Below, in pieces: positions 24,058-32,988 of a stretch of 44,602 nt of DNA. The notes beneath the pieces were generated by a model that saw only the letters and a program-made list of their open reading frames with translations, ran no database searches and was not told where the DNA came from. The stretch comes from Candidatus Omnitrophota bacterium (lineage in GTDB: Bacteria > Omnitrophota > Gorgyraeia > Aquiviventales > Aquiviventaceae): NCBI GenBank assembly GCA_023247275.1, contig JAHFGT010000011.1, positions 1 through 44,602 of the forward strand, given 5' to 3'. Position numbers and translations under genes: made by a program. Position 1 is the first letter of the stretch. Every line of letters starts with the position of its first letter.

Positions 24058-25101
24058 CTACTGCCCGGCGATGATGAGCTGGTGGAGCAACAGGGCCGCG
24101 CTCATCAGCAGTGTGTTATGCGCGATATGCACCGCCATCGAACCGGCGAGCGAGCTGGTCCGCTCATACACGTTCGCCAACAGGCAGCCGAGCAGCAGAA
24201 TCGGCAGAAACCCGATCAGGTTCGTATGGGCCAGCGAAAACACCGCGCCATTGACGAGCATCGCGACGCCGCTGGACATTCGTTGCCGCGTCGCCGGATA
24301 CAACACGCCGCGGAAGAACAGCTCCTCGGCCAGCGGCCCGATGATGCAGGCGAGCACAAACGTCATGGCGAGAATCCACGGCTCACCTGGCTTGAACAGC
24401 AGCTCTTGGATCGGCTCCATCTGCACCGGCAGGTGCAACGTACGCACCACCATCACGCTGAGCACGATCAGCGCCAACACCCAGGGAATGATGGCGACGT
24501 AACTGTACAAACCTATCCGAATCGATTGCCACGCCGTGTCACCCGACAAGCCGAACAGCTCGCTGACTGACCGGCCCTTGCCCCGAGCAAACGAGATCAC
24601 CGTCGCGATCGCGAACACGTCGATCACCGCGGCCGGTGCAACGATCCAGAGAGACGGATTGGCGTCTGAGCTGAGTTGAATCGTGAGAATCGCCAATCGA
24701 GCATACGGGAACAAGAGGACCATCAACACCAACAAGGCAATGATTCGCACCACCTCGCCCAGCTTCCATGGCGGAAACCTGCCCATCGCCGGCTGCCAGA
24801 GCAAGCGGATCCGGCCGGTCCAGACCGCATGGAGCGTCACCGCCAGTCCTGAGATGCCCAGACTGATGATGAAGAGAAACCATAGCCATAAGGCGCCGGC
24901 GACCAGCGGCGCTTGCTGGGCCCCACGCTCAAGTTGTTGCTGGTCTGGCACAAACGGCTCGTGGGTCTGAAACGCGGTCCGAACTTGCGCAAATGCCTCA
25001 GCCGATGGCCGACGCACACCACCCATCCGTGTCCACAGAGCGACAACGATCAGGGCCAATATCCAATAGACCAGACTCCCTCGGAGCAACCGCTGAATCA
25101 T
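24058..25101 (-). CDS. CPBP-family intramembrane metalloprotease
   Basis: A membrane protein of 347 residues with about nine hydrophobic segments. The Abi/CAAX-like core is clear: EELFFR with Glu259, Glu260 and Arg264, then FSLAHTN with His292, and a later HIAHN. These residues match the type II CAAX prenyl endopeptidase (Rce1-like) family. The ATG at 25101 is eight bases after the metG stop; the longer frame would run into metG. Bacterial members process varied substrates and none can be named here. Confidence 0.88.
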   Translation of the reverse strand: MIQRLLRGSLVYWILALIVVALWTRMGGVRRPSAEAFAQVRTAFQTHEPFVPDQQQLERGAQQAPLVAGALWLWFLFIISLGISGLAVTLHAVWTGRIRLLWQPAMGRFPPWKLGEVVRIIALLVLMVLLFPYARLAILTIQLSSDANPSLWIVAPAAVIDVFAIATVISFARGKGRSVSELFGLSGDTAWQSIRIGLYSYVAIIPWVLALIVLSVMVVRTLHLPVQMEPIQELLFKPGEPWILAMTFVLACIIGPLAEELFFRGVLYPATRQRMSSGVAMLVNGAVFSLAHTNLIGFLPILLLGCLLANVYERTSSLAGSMAVHIAHNTLLMSAALLLHQLIIAGQ

Positions 25102-25108
25102 GAGTGGA

Positions 25109-26707
25109 TCATGCGGGTGTCGCGTCCTTCCCTCGAGGAAATAACACCGGATGCGGTCCGGTGGACTGACCAGTTGGGAGCATTCCCCATTGCTGAGAAT
25201 CAGCCAATCGCCTCGACGTGGTGCCAGAGCCGAGCTGCTGCCAGATTGCCTCGGCCACCGATGGCATGAACGGATCGAGCGTGATCGCGATGATGCGCAC
25301 GACTTCAGCCAACCCACGGAGCACCATGCGCAGCCGACCCGCCATCTGCGGATCTTTGGACAACTTCCAGGGGGCTGCGACTTCGATATATCGGTTCGCA
25401 CTGGTGACCAACCGCATGATCGCCTCAAGTGCAGCAGAAAACTCTAGTCGGTCCATCGCCTCGTCCACCAGATTCGGCAGCGCCATGGCCGCTTGACGCA
25501 GCGGCTCGTCTTCCACCGCACACCCGATTGACTCCAGCACGGGAATCTGACCCGCGCAGTACCGCTCAATCATCGAGATTGTGCGATTCACCAAGTTGCC
25601 TAGATCGTTGCCCAGATCAGCTGACAGCCGGGTCTTCAACGCCTCTTCGGAAAAATGGCCATCCTGGCCGAACGGGACTTCTCGCAACAAAAAATAGCGG
25701 TAGATGTCGGCTGCGTACGGTTGGCCGGCCAGCACATGCTGGATCACCACCGTTGGATCGACAATATTCCCCAGCGACTTGGACATCTTCTGCTCGCCCA
25801 CCTTCCACCACCCGTGCGCCATGATCCGCTGCGGCATGAGCGTGTCAGGCAGGCCCAACGCATGCAGGAGGATCGGCCAGTAGACGGCATGGTGACGCAA
25901 GATATCTTTGCCGATGAGGTGGACATCGGCCGGCCACAACTGCTGGAACCGGGTTGGGTTGTCGATATAGCCTGGGGCGGTAATGTAGTTGAGCAGCGCG
26001 TCGAACCACACATACGTCACATGCTCAGGATCAAACGGGACCGGGATCCCCCAGCTCACACGGCTGCGTGGACGGGTGATACACAACGATTCGGGCAGCG
26101 GCTGCTCCAGCATCCCGAGCAGTTCGTTATATCGGCTAGTCGGCTGCACAACCCCTGGATGCGATGTCACGAACTGCACCAGCCAGGACTGTGCTGTTCG
26201 CATCGGCAGGTGCCAGCCCACCTCCTTGACCGGCTCTAACAAACGCTGGCAGGTTGGACACACCGGGGCGGCTGAGCCAATCGCTGGCGCCAGCTCGGCT
26301 TCGGTCCAGAACGTCTCGTCCGGAGTGCAGTACCATCCCTGATACGCTGCGCGGACCAACTTCCCCTCATCGCGCAGCCGGGTTAGGATCGCTTGCACCG
26401 CCTGGGTGTGGCGCGGCTGGGTGGTGCGGAGAAAATCATTGTACGAGATTCCGAGCATCCGCCACAGCGTGATGAATTGCTCGACGACTGTGTCGACGAA
26501 TATGTGAGGGGATCGGCCGGCCGCAGCCGCTGCCTGTTCGATCTTTTGTCCGTGCTCGTCGGTCCCGGTCAACAAGAAGACCGCCTCGCCCTTGAGCCGG
26601 TGATAGCGTGCCAGCGTGTCAGCGGCCACAGTGGTGTACGAGTGGCCGATATGTGGGGCCGCGTTCACATAATAGAGTGGCGTGGTGATATAAAAAACCT
26701 TTGGCAT
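25109..26707 (-). CDS. metG: Methionyl-tRNA synthetase
   Basis: Charges tRNA-Met. The class I signatures PHIGH at 18-22 and KMSKS at 307-311 are present, with a zinc-knuckle-like CPTC at 150-153. The length of 532 means the C-terminal tRNA-binding (EMAP/TRBD) domain found in many longer MetG proteins is absent. The ATG at 26707 is chosen because MPKVFYITTPLYYVN is the normal beginning of the enzyme; upstream codons come from the intergenic repeat. No Shine-Dalgarno is evident. Confidence 0.97.
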   Translation of the reverse strand: MPKVFYITTPLYYVNAAPHIGHSYTTVAADTLARYHRLKGEAVFLLTGTDEHGQKIEQAAAAAGRSPHIFVDTVVEQFITLWRMLGISYNDFLRTTQPRHTQAVQAILTRLRDEGKLVRAAYQGWYCTPDETFWTEAELAPAIGSAAPVCPTCQRLLEPVKEVGWHLPMRTAQSWLVQFVTSHPGVVQPTSRYNELLGMLEQPLPESLCITRPRSRVSWGIPVPFDPEHVTYVWFDALLNYITAPGYIDNPTRFQQLWPADVHLIGKDILRHHAVYWPILLHALGLPDTLMPQRIMAHGWWKVGEQKMSKSLGNIVDPTVVIQHVLAGQPYAADIYRYFLLREVPFGQDGHFSEEALKTRLSADLGNDLGNLVNRTISMIERYCAGQIPVLESIGCAVEDEPLRQAAMALPNLVDEAMDRLEFSAALEAIMRLVTSANRYIEVAAPWKLSKDPQMAGRLRMVLRGLAEVVRIIAITLDPFMPSVAEAIWQQLGSGTTSRRLADSQQWGMLPTGQSTGPHPVLFPRGKDATPA

Positions 26708-26715
26708 TACTGATT

Positions 26716-26749
26716 CGTGTACACGTGAACGGGTGTACAGGTGTACAGG
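26716..26749. repeat. Palindrome plus octamer-like repeats upstream of metG
   Basis: The perfect palindrome CGTGTACACG (26716-26725) is followed by two copies of GTGTACAGG (26733-26741 and 26741-26749, sharing one base). The period is eight rather than seven, but the GTGTAC core is the same as in the element at 43107-43160. It sits between holB and metG. Confidence 0.65.
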
Positions 26750-26779
26750 TCCAAGAAGAAACGACCCGTCCACCAAGTG

Positions 26780-27748
26780 TTACTGGTCATACACCGCCAG
26801 CCAGCGCTCGCGCGCAGCCGCTGCCACTAGGCGTGGATTGGCAAATCGGTCTAACGATTCGCGCAGGGCGGCCATAGCAAACACCGCCTGCACGCATTGC
26901 TCGAGATTGATCCGTTGCGCCTGCGCTTCCAGGGCTGTCTGGTAGCCCATATGCGCAACGGCCTGGGTGCCGCCGACCGCGGTTACCGCCACATCGCGCA
27001 GCCAACTCATCAATCCATCTAATCGACCCGCCAGCTGGTCTCGATTCTCTGGCAGCGGCTGATCCACCCACAGCCATTCTGGCCGAGCCGCCAGCTCATT
27101 GACCATCGACTCATCGTCCGACCAATGAGCCGCCAACTCCAGCGCGCGCGCGGCACTGCCCCGGGCCAATCGCGCGATGCGCTCTACTACCTCTGGTGAG
27201 GCGTGCGCGGCCGCTGGCTGCATGATCGCCGCGATCGTTGCTGGCCGCAATCGCTGGCAGCGGATCAGGCGACACCGGGACACAAGGGTCGGCAGACAAT
27301 CGGAGACACGCGACGTGATGAGGACGAACCGCGTGGTCGCGGCCGGCTCTTCCAGCGATTTGAGCAGGCTGTTCGCCGCCTCTTCAGTAAGCCGCTCGGC
27401 CGGATCGATGATCACGACCTGGGTTGGCGCGGAAAACGGCCGCAGGGCGACGCGCGCTAACACTTCCCGAACGGTTTCGATTTTGATGAACAGCGAGCTG
27501 CCGTCAGATTCGACCACCCGAACATCCGGGTGGCTGCCCCGGGTGGCTTGCTGACACGCCCGACACGTATCGCACGGACGATCCGATTCCCCTACGCACA
27601 CCAGCGCCTTCGTCAGCGCCATCGCCAGTCGGCGTTTGCCCACACCGTCGGGGCCGGCCAGCAAATACGCCTGCGCCACCTGCCCGGCGGCTAGATCATG
27701 ACGCAGCGCTTGCCTCGCCTGTTCTTGACCAAGAATGTGCTCCCACAT
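26780..27748 (-). CDS. holB: DNA polymerase III delta' subunit
   Basis: Clamp-loader subunit. AAA+ Walker A GPDGVGK is at 32-38, followed by a cysteine zinc module (CVGES...CDTCRAC) and the SRC-like sensor region (LVSRCRLIRCQRL). The length of 322 is typical. The start codon directly abuts the tmk stop (TAGATG). The tmk-holB order is common in bacteria. Confidence 0.93.
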   Translation of the reverse strand: MWEHILGQEQARQALRHDLAAGQVAQAYLLAGPDGVGKRRLAMALTKALVCVGESDRPCDTCRACQQATRGSHPDVRVVESDGSSLFIKIETVREVLARVALRPFSAPTQVVIIDPAERLTEEAANSLLKSLEEPAATTRFVLITSRVSDCLPTLVSRCRLIRCQRLRPATIAAIMQPAAAHASPEVVERIARLARGSAARALELAAHWSDDESMVNELAARPEWLWVDQPLPENRDQLAGRLDGLMSWLRDVAVTAVGGTQAVAHMGYQTALEAQAQRINLEQCVQAVFAMAALRESLDRFANPRLVAAAARERWLAVYDQ

Positions 27749-28399
27749 CTATGTCGCTGAGCACCCTTGAGAGTTCGATCGCTTGATCGCTGAGAGAACA
27801 GCGGATTCCATGTTTCGACGGACGTGCCCCATGGGTTGTGATGCGTCGACGATGACAAAGCGACGAGGCTGTTGCCGGGCCAGCGTCAGATAGCCTCGAC
27901 GGACACGACGATGAAATGTGGCGGCCTTTTGTTCCATCCGGTCGTGCGCGCGACGCAGCCGGCCAAACCCAATTTTCGTCGGGACATCAAGCAGCACGGT
28001 CAGCGATGGCATCACCCCACCAATCGCCTGCCGACCCAGCCGGTCCAACCACCGCACATCCACGCCACCGCCAAACCCCTGGTACACCACCGTGGCATCG
28101 TGGAACCGATCACAGATCACCACATGCCCCTGCGTCAAGACGGGCACGATCCGTTGCTGAACTAATTCGACCCGGCCGCCGATGAACAACAAGGCCTCAG
28201 CCAACGGCGACAGGCTCACCTGTGTGTGCAGCAGCAGCCGGCGCAGCGACTGTCCGAGCCGGGTGGAGCCAGGATCATTCACGAGCGTCACTCGATAACC
28301 GGCCCGCCGCAATCGACTGGCCAACCACCGGCTGTGCGTGGACTTGCCCGACCCCTCAGGCCCCTCCAACGTGATCAAACAACCACGTCGGCGCACCAT
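27749..28399 (-). CDS. tmk: Thymidylate kinase
   Basis: Phosphorylates dTMP to dTDP. The P-loop GPEGSGKST is at 13-21, the DRF-type motif is ICDRFHDATVVYQGFGGG, and an Arg-rich lid follows. The length of 216 is normal. The ATG at 28399 is preferred to the adjacent GTG at 28402. It is followed without a gap by holB. Confidence 0.95.
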   Translation of the reverse strand: MVRRRGCLITLEGPEGSGKSTHSRWLASRLRRAGYRVTLVNDPGSTRLGQSLRRLLLHTQVSLSPLAEALLFIGGRVELVQQRIVPVLTQGHVVICDRFHDATVVYQGFGGGVDVRWLDRLGRQAIGGVMPSLTVLLDVPTKIGFGRLRRAHDRMEQKAATFHRRVRRGYLTLARQQPRRFVIVDASQPMGHVRRNMESAVLSAIKRSNSQGCSAT

Positions 28400-28435
28400 C
28401 ACGTCGCAACGAGTGCTTCGATAGGATTACCCGGA

Positions 28436-28505
28436 TGGGGTCTCATGGTCCATCCTGCTCAGCACGAGTGGTGAGCGACCTAGGAAAACACTCTTGTCGA
28501 ACCAC
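28436..28505. repeat. Degenerate palindromic element between cysS and tmk
   Basis: On the minus strand TGGTTCGACAAGAGTG is followed about 20 bases later by CACTCGTGCTGAGC and GGACCATGAG. The pieces resemble the widespread palindrome family with TTCGACAAGCTC...GAGC cores seen in many uncultured bacterial genomes, but with many changes. The 120-base gap holds no convincing gene. Confidence 0.35.
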
Positions 28506-28522
28506 GAGCGCATTGGACTCAT

Positions 28523-29923
28523 TCATCGCTTTGGAATTAAGCGGGATTGTTCTCCGATATCCTGCACGACAAAACCTTCTTCATGTAATTGCTTTCGAAG
28601 GGCATCTGACGTTTTGAAATCTTTCCTAGCTCTCGCGGCGACATAGTGCTCAAACCATTCGTCAATCTGTTTGGAACGATCGGTCTTTTCTAACTTTTCA
28701 AACAGACCAAGAAGTTTCCCATGCTCAACTAACGACTTGGCCACAGAGAGACATGTTCCTTTTTCGTCCTGTAGCTCCCAACCCAATGCGCGCATCCCAT
28801 CGAGCGCCGAGAGTGCCTGAGGGGTATTGACATCATCGTCAAGGGCGCTGAAAAATGCTTGCTTCAATTTCTCCAGCTTCGCTATTGGAGCCATGAATTC
28901 TTCGATCTCCCCTTTCAATTGTGGGTTCTCTGCCACATCGATCAGATGACGATACCCTTCATAGCGTTGTTGAGCCGCTGTCACGCTTGCCGGCCTGTAG
29001 TTCAGCGGACTCCGATAGTGCCCGCTCAGGAAAAACATCTTGAGGATATCAGGGTTCTCACCACAGGCTTTGAGCGCATCGTCGACGGTAATGAAATTCC
29101 CCAGTGACTTGGACATCTTCTCGCTCTTGACGGTCAGTAGACCATTGTGCATCCAGTAGCGCGCGAATGGTTTGCCAGCGGCGTGCGATTGCGCGACCTC
29201 GTTTTCATGGTGCGGGAACACCAGGTCCACCCCGCCGCCATGGATATCGAAGGTGTCGCCAAGGTACTTGGTACTCATCGCCGAACATTCAATGTGCCAC
29301 CCGGGCCGGCCAGCACCCCACGGGCTATTCCACGAAGGCTCGCCAGGTTTGGCGGCCTTCCACAGCGCGAAATCTAGTGGATCGTGCTTCCCGTCCCCAG
29401 GCTCAATCCTCGTGCCCGCTTGCAGTTCGTCGAGCGTCCTGTTCGAGAGCTTGCCGTAACCCTCGAATTTGCGCACGGCGAAATAGACATCCCCCTTCGC
29501 TTCATAGGCCGCGCCCTGCAGGAGTAGCTTCGCGATGAAGTCTGTCATCTCAGGCACCACGTGCGTGGTCGCACGTGGCTCCTCCGTGGGCCGACCGATC
29601 CCTAAACGTTCGAGCACACCGTGATAGCTGGCAAGATACCGCTCAGCGATCTCAACGCACGCGGCCTTGAGATCCGTCCCGCCTACCTGCCGGGCCTTCT
29701 CAATGATCTTGTCATCCACATCGGTCACATTGCGCACAAACCGGACCTGGAACTTCTTGAACTCCAGGTACCGGCGCAGCACGTCGAACACATAGGCGCT
29801 GCGCGCATGCCCGATGTGCGGATGGTCATAGACGGTCGGACCGCACACATACATGGTCACCGTCGGCGGCGCCAGCGGCCGCAGCTCTTCCATCGACCGG
29901 GTCAAGGTGTTATAGAGTCTCAT
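28523..29923 (-). CDS. cysS: Cysteinyl-tRNA synthetase
   Basis: Charges tRNA-Cys. PHIGH is at 35-39, KMSKS at 269-273, and zinc ligands Cys27, Cys213 and His238 are present. The length of 466 is normal. The 3' part differs from the surroundings: the 180 bases at 28561-28740 count 79 G+C (44%), whereas a 60-base block near the 5' end (29821-29880) has 40 (67%). The gene follows cysE, as in Bacillus, so cysteine synthesis and use are adjacent. Confidence 0.97.
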   Translation of the reverse strand: MRLYNTLTRSMEELRPLAPPTVTMYVCGPTVYDHPHIGHARSAYVFDVLRRYLEFKKFQVRFVRNVTDVDDKIIEKARQVGGTDLKAACVEIAERYLASYHGVLERLGIGRPTEEPRATTHVVPEMTDFIAKLLLQGAAYEAKGDVYFAVRKFEGYGKLSNRTLDELQAGTRIEPGDGKHDPLDFALWKAAKPGEPSWNSPWGAGRPGWHIECSAMSTKYLGDTFDIHGGGVDLVFPHHENEVAQSHAAGKPFARYWMHNGLLTVKSEKMSKSLGNFITVDDALKACGENPDILKMFFLSGHYRSPLNYRPASVTAAQQRYEGYRHLIDVAENPQLKGEIEEFMAPIAKLEKLKQAFFSALDDDVNTPQALSALDGMRALGWELQDEKGTCLSVAKSLVEHGKLLGLFEKLEKTDRSKQIDEWFEHYVAARARKDFKTSDALRKQLHEEGFVVQDIGEQSRLIPKR

Positions 29924-29937
29924 CAGACAGGCGGTGG

Positions 29938-30687
29938 TTATGAATCGCGCTGAGGCGGGTTCGTGCGGTGTTCTTTCAAATGCTGCTCGAGCGAATCGAT
30001 CTCATGTTGCAGCTTTTCAATGCGCTCAGCCAGCGGATCGGGCAGATGGGTGTGGTCCAGATTGATTCCATGGAAGTGCCGGTCCTTGGTTCGCGTCACG
30101 CGCCCGGGCACGCCAACGACCGTCGAGTGCTCTGGCACATCGCGGACGACCACCGCGTTGGCGCCAATCATGGAATGGCTGCCGACCGTGATGTTCCCGA
30201 GCACCTTCGCGCCCGCGCCGATGACGACTTCGTCCCCGATCGTCGGATGCCGCTTGCCCCGTTGCTTGCCGGTCCCGCCCAAGGTGACCCCTTGGAACAG
30301 CGTCACATCCCGACCTAGCACCGCGGTCTCGCCGATCACCACGCCAGTGCCATGGTCGATGAACAGTCCAGGCCCGATGGTCGCCCCAGGATGGATTTCG
30401 ATTCCGGTGAGGATCCGCACGCCCATCATGATCCACCGCGGCACAATCGGCACCTGCCACCGGTGCAACGCATGCGCGAGCCGGTACAAGACCGTCGCCT
30501 GCAGTCCGGAATACGTGAGGATCACCTCTGCCGTGCTGCGGGCCGCTGGATCCCGTTCAAAGCAGGCGCGCACCTCAGGCTGGAACCTGATCAGCACCAC
30601 CAGGCTGTAGAGAATCAACAGGATCGCCTTCAAGGCCACTAAGCTGGCGATGACCAGGGCAAACTGAAACAGCAAATACGTTGCCAC
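29938..30687 (-). CDS. cysE: Serine O-acetyltransferase with an N-terminal hydrophobic segment
   Basis: Makes O-acetylserine for cysteine synthesis. The left-handed beta-helix of hexapeptide repeats runs from about residue 95 to 200, with [24 protein letters not shown] (catalytic His112) and [11 protein letters not shown]-terminal coiled-coil tail is present. The unusual part is the N-terminus: residues 1-33 are almost wholly hydrophobic and look like a membrane anchor, whereas most CysE proteins are soluble. The gene sits 14 bases before cysS and 8 after ispF. Confidence 0.93.
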   Translation of the reverse strand: MATYLLFQFALVIASLVALKAILLILYSLVVLIRFQPEVRACFERDPAARSTAEVILTYSGLQATVLYRLAHALHRWQVPIVPRWIMMGVRILTGIEIHPGATIGPGLFIDHGTGVVIGETAVLGRDVTLFQGVTLGGTGKQRGKRHPTIGDEVVIGAGAKVLGNITVGSHSMIGANAVVVRDVPEHSTVVGVPGRVTRTKDRHFHGINLDHTHLPDPLAERIEKLQHEIDSLEQHLKEHRTNPPQRDS

Positions 30688-30695
30688 CTACATCC

Positions 30696-31202
30696 CTATC
30701 GTGTGCGCCTGCGCGACATCCGACGCCGCGGCGGCGATTTCTCCAACAACACGACGGCGTGCGCCGCAATCCCGGCGCCGGCATGCCCCAACCCTTCGGT
30801 CGTCTTGGCCTTGACAGACACCTGATCAGGCGTCACGCCAAGCAGCCGACTGATGGCCGCCCGCATCCTGGGCTTATGGCCGGTGAGCCGGGGCGAATCA
30901 GCGATGACGGTCGCATCCAAATTCGCCACAGCCCAACCGCTCCGACGCACCGCCTGGCACGCCGCGCGGACAAACATCTGACTGTCCGCGCGGCGATACC
31001 GCGGATCTTCTGACGGGAACTGTTCGCCGATATCCGGCGCCCCAACCGCTCCGAACAACGCATCAGCCACGGCGTGGAGCAGGACGTCCGCATCCGAATG
31101 GCCGGCCAGTCCACGCGCAGACGGAATCGTCACGCCGCCAAGCTTCAGTGTCCGCTTGGCGCCATCAAATCGGTGGATGTCGTAGCCGATTCCAACTCTC
31201 AT
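30696..31202 (-). CDS. ispF: 2-C-methyl-D-erythritol 2,4-cyclodiphosphate synthase
   Basis: MEP-pathway enzyme. Metal ligands Asp8 and His10 lie in GYDIHRF and His43 in DADVLLHA. DIGEQFPSEDPRYRRADS, KAKTTEGLG and the rest follow the family. The length of 168 includes a basic C-terminal tail (PPRRRMSRRRTR). It lies just downstream of ispD, the usual pairing; the start codon follows a heptad palindrome. Confidence 0.96.
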   Translation of the reverse strand: MRVGIGYDIHRFDGAKRTLKLGGVTIPSARGLAGHSDADVLLHAVADALFGAVGAPDIGEQFPSEDPRYRRADSQMFVRAACQAVRRSGWAVANLDATVIADSPRLTGHKPRMRAAISRLLGVTPDQVSVKAKTTEGLGHAGAGIAAHAVVLLEKSPPRRRMSRRRTR

Positions 31203-31210
31203 GCGTCGTT

Positions 31211-31287
31211 CAGAAATCAGAGGTCAGACCAACGATGCTAAAAGCTTTTTCTGACTTCTGTCGTCTGACTTCTGTCCTCTGCTCCTG
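31211..31287. repeat. Palindromic heptad element between ispD and ispF
   Basis: The left arm CAGAAATCAGAGGTCAGA (31211-31228) faces right-arm heptads TCTGACT, TCTGTCG, TCTGACT, TCTGTCC and TCTGCTC (31250-31284). The left arm differs by one base from the left arm of the lolD element at 42324-42341. The right arm encodes the RGQKSDDRSQKK tail of IspD. Confidence 0.8.
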
Positions 31288-31973
31288 CGCTGTAAGATTG
31301 CCTCTGCAAGCAACAGATCGTCTTTCGTGGTCACTTTCAGATTCAATGGATCTCCTGGAATTAAGCGGACCGAGTACCCGGCGGATTCGAACAGTGCTGC
31401 GTCATCCGGAAATTCGCTCAGGCGATGATCGGCCTGGCTCAGGGCCTGCGCGAACCAGTCGCGGCGGAACACTTGCGGCGTCTGCATGAGCCAGAGCCGT
31501 TCTCGATCCAATGTCAGTCGGACGGTGTGCCGGTCATCCGCCGCCTTGACCGTGACCGCCGAGGGTAACCCACACGCGACGGCGCCGAATCGTCGCGCAG
31601 CCTGGATGGCCTGTTCAATCAGGGTCGATGTCACACACGGCCGAGCGCCATCATGCACCAGCACCCAGCGCGCGGCTTTTGGCACCTGGGCAAATCCGCG
31701 CGCCACCGATTCTGTGCGCGAGGCGCCCCCAACGCACAGGGGCAACGCCTTGCGAATCCCGGCACGCGCCAACAGCCGCTGCACGCGAGACGCTGCCCCC
31801 GGCTCGACCACCGGGACGATCCAGCGAATCGACGAGCACGCGTCTAGCGCGCGCAGCGTCTGGACGAGTACTGGCCAGCCATCGAGCAAGACGTACGGCT
31901 TGCGCACACGGCCGCCGAACCGCTTCCCCTTCCCAGCGGCCGGCACGATGGCGGCAGTATCCGCCCGGCTCAT
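31224..31973 (-). CDS. ispD: 2-C-methyl-D-erythritol 4-phosphate cytidylyltransferase with a repeat-encoded tail
   Basis: MEP-pathway enzyme that makes CDP-methylerythritol. The nucleotide-binding AAIVPAAGKGKRFGG is at the N-terminus, LVHDGARPCV supplies the catalytic Asp/Arg motif, and TPQVFRRD and DDAALFE follow. About 20 extra residues at the end (RGQKSDDRSQKK then LLASLV) are encoded by the adjoining repeat. The ATG abuts the stop of the PIN-TRAM gene (TAGATG). Confidence 0.95.
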   Translation of the reverse strand: MSRADTAAIVPAAGKGKRFGGRVRKPYVLLDGWPVLVQTLRALDACSSIRWIVPVVEPGAASRVQRLLARAGIRKALPLCVGGASRTESVARGFAQVPKAARWVLVHDGARPCVTSTLIEQAIQAARRFGAVACGLPSAVTVKAADDRHTVRLTLDRERLWLMQTPQVFRRDWFAQALSQADHRLSEFPDDAALFESAGYSVRLIPGDPLNLKVTTKDDLLLAEAILQRRSRGQKSDDRSQKKLLASLV

Positions 31974-32987
31974 CTAGCGTTTGGACGACGAGGCGCCGTC
32001 TGGACGCAGGAAGATCATCCGGCCGGCTGAGGTTTGCAAGACACTAGTCACCGTGCCGTGCACCGCCTGTCCGATCAAGCTGCGGCCATTCTCAACGACG
32101 ACCATCGTGCCATCCTCGAGATAGGCGACCGCCTGGTGATGCTCCTTGCCTTCTTTGAGCGGTTTCACCTCGAGGACTTCTCCCGGCAACACCACCGACC
32201 GCAATGCCTGGGCCAGCTCGTTGACGTTGAGCACCCGCACATTCTGCAGCTCGGCCACTTTATTCAAATTGTAATCATTCGTGACGATTCGGGTTCCGAG
32301 CACCTGGGCCAGCTTCACCAGTTTGCCATCCGGCTCAGAGATCCCTGGCACATCATCCTCGAGGATTTTGACATCGATTCCCGGGGTCTCTCGTAGCTGG
32401 GCCAGCACATCAAGCCCTCGGCGACCGCGGCTGCGCTTCATCGAATCATGGCTGTCGGCCACCGCCTGCAGCTCCTTGAGAATGAACCGAGGGATCATCA
32501 ACCGGCCTTCGATAAATTTCGCTTTACAGAGATCGACGATCCGTCCGTCGATAATCGAGCTGGTGTCCACAATGAGCGTCTCTTCGGCCCGGTCGTGCCG
32601 AGCCAATTGCACGTAGGGGATGATCACGCTGAATTCGTCCCGACCGCGCAGCGCCATCGTCATTCCCAAATAACAGAACGCCCATGTCAGCGAGACCCGC
32701 ACGATCGCGGCCATCCCAGCATCCATCGGAATCAGCGCAGTCACATCGGTCACCATCTTCGCCATGATCAAGCCAAACAACAGGCCGAACACCGCCGCGG
32801 AGAACCCCCGCACCGACACCCGACCGATGCGATGGATCGCCGCCTCGACCAGCACCAGCACTACCCCGGCAACTCCGCCGATCGCCAGGCGCCACCAGGT
32901 CGACCACGCGCTGCCCTGGCCGATGATCTGCGATCCTAAGAGCGCACTGATGATGATGAACCCAATTCTCACATACCGCAGATCCAT
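31974..32987 (-). CDS. Membrane-anchored PIN-TRAM domain protein (YacL-like)
   Basis: A 337-residue protein with four N-terminal membrane segments (about residues 6-115). A PIN nuclease-like domain begins at LIVDTSSIIDGRI (Asp141, Asp148) and continues through VTNDYNLNKVAEL. A C-terminal TRAM domain (GEVLEVKPLKEGKEHHQAV...) could bind RNA. This architecture matches Bacillus YacL, often found beside radA and ispD as here. The ATG at 32987 is one base past the radA stop; the longer frame is rejected. The function of the family is poorly known. Confidence 0.9.
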   Translation of the reverse strand: MDLRYVRIGFIIISALLGSQIIGQGSAWSTWWRLAIGGVAGVVLVLVEAAIHRIGRVSVRGFSAAVFGLLFGLIMAKMVTDVTALIPMDAGMAAIVRVSLTWAFCYLGMTMALRGRDEFSVIIPYVQLARHDRAEETLIVDTSSIIDGRIVDLCKAKFIEGRLMIPRFILKELQAVADSHDSMKRSRGRRGLDVLAQLRETPGIDVKILEDDVPGISEPDGKLVKLAQVLGTRIVTNDYNLNKVAELQNVRVLNVNELAQALRSVVLPGEVLEVKPLKEGKEHHQAVAYLEDGTMVVVENGRSLIGQAVHGTVTSVLQTSAGRMIFLRPDGASSSKR

Positions 32988-32988
32988 C

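Noticed and set aside
25102-25428. N-terminal extension of the CPBP protease
   Set aside because: The extra 109 codons overlap metG, which is well supported, and have shadow-frame composition; the membrane protein starts naturally at 25101.
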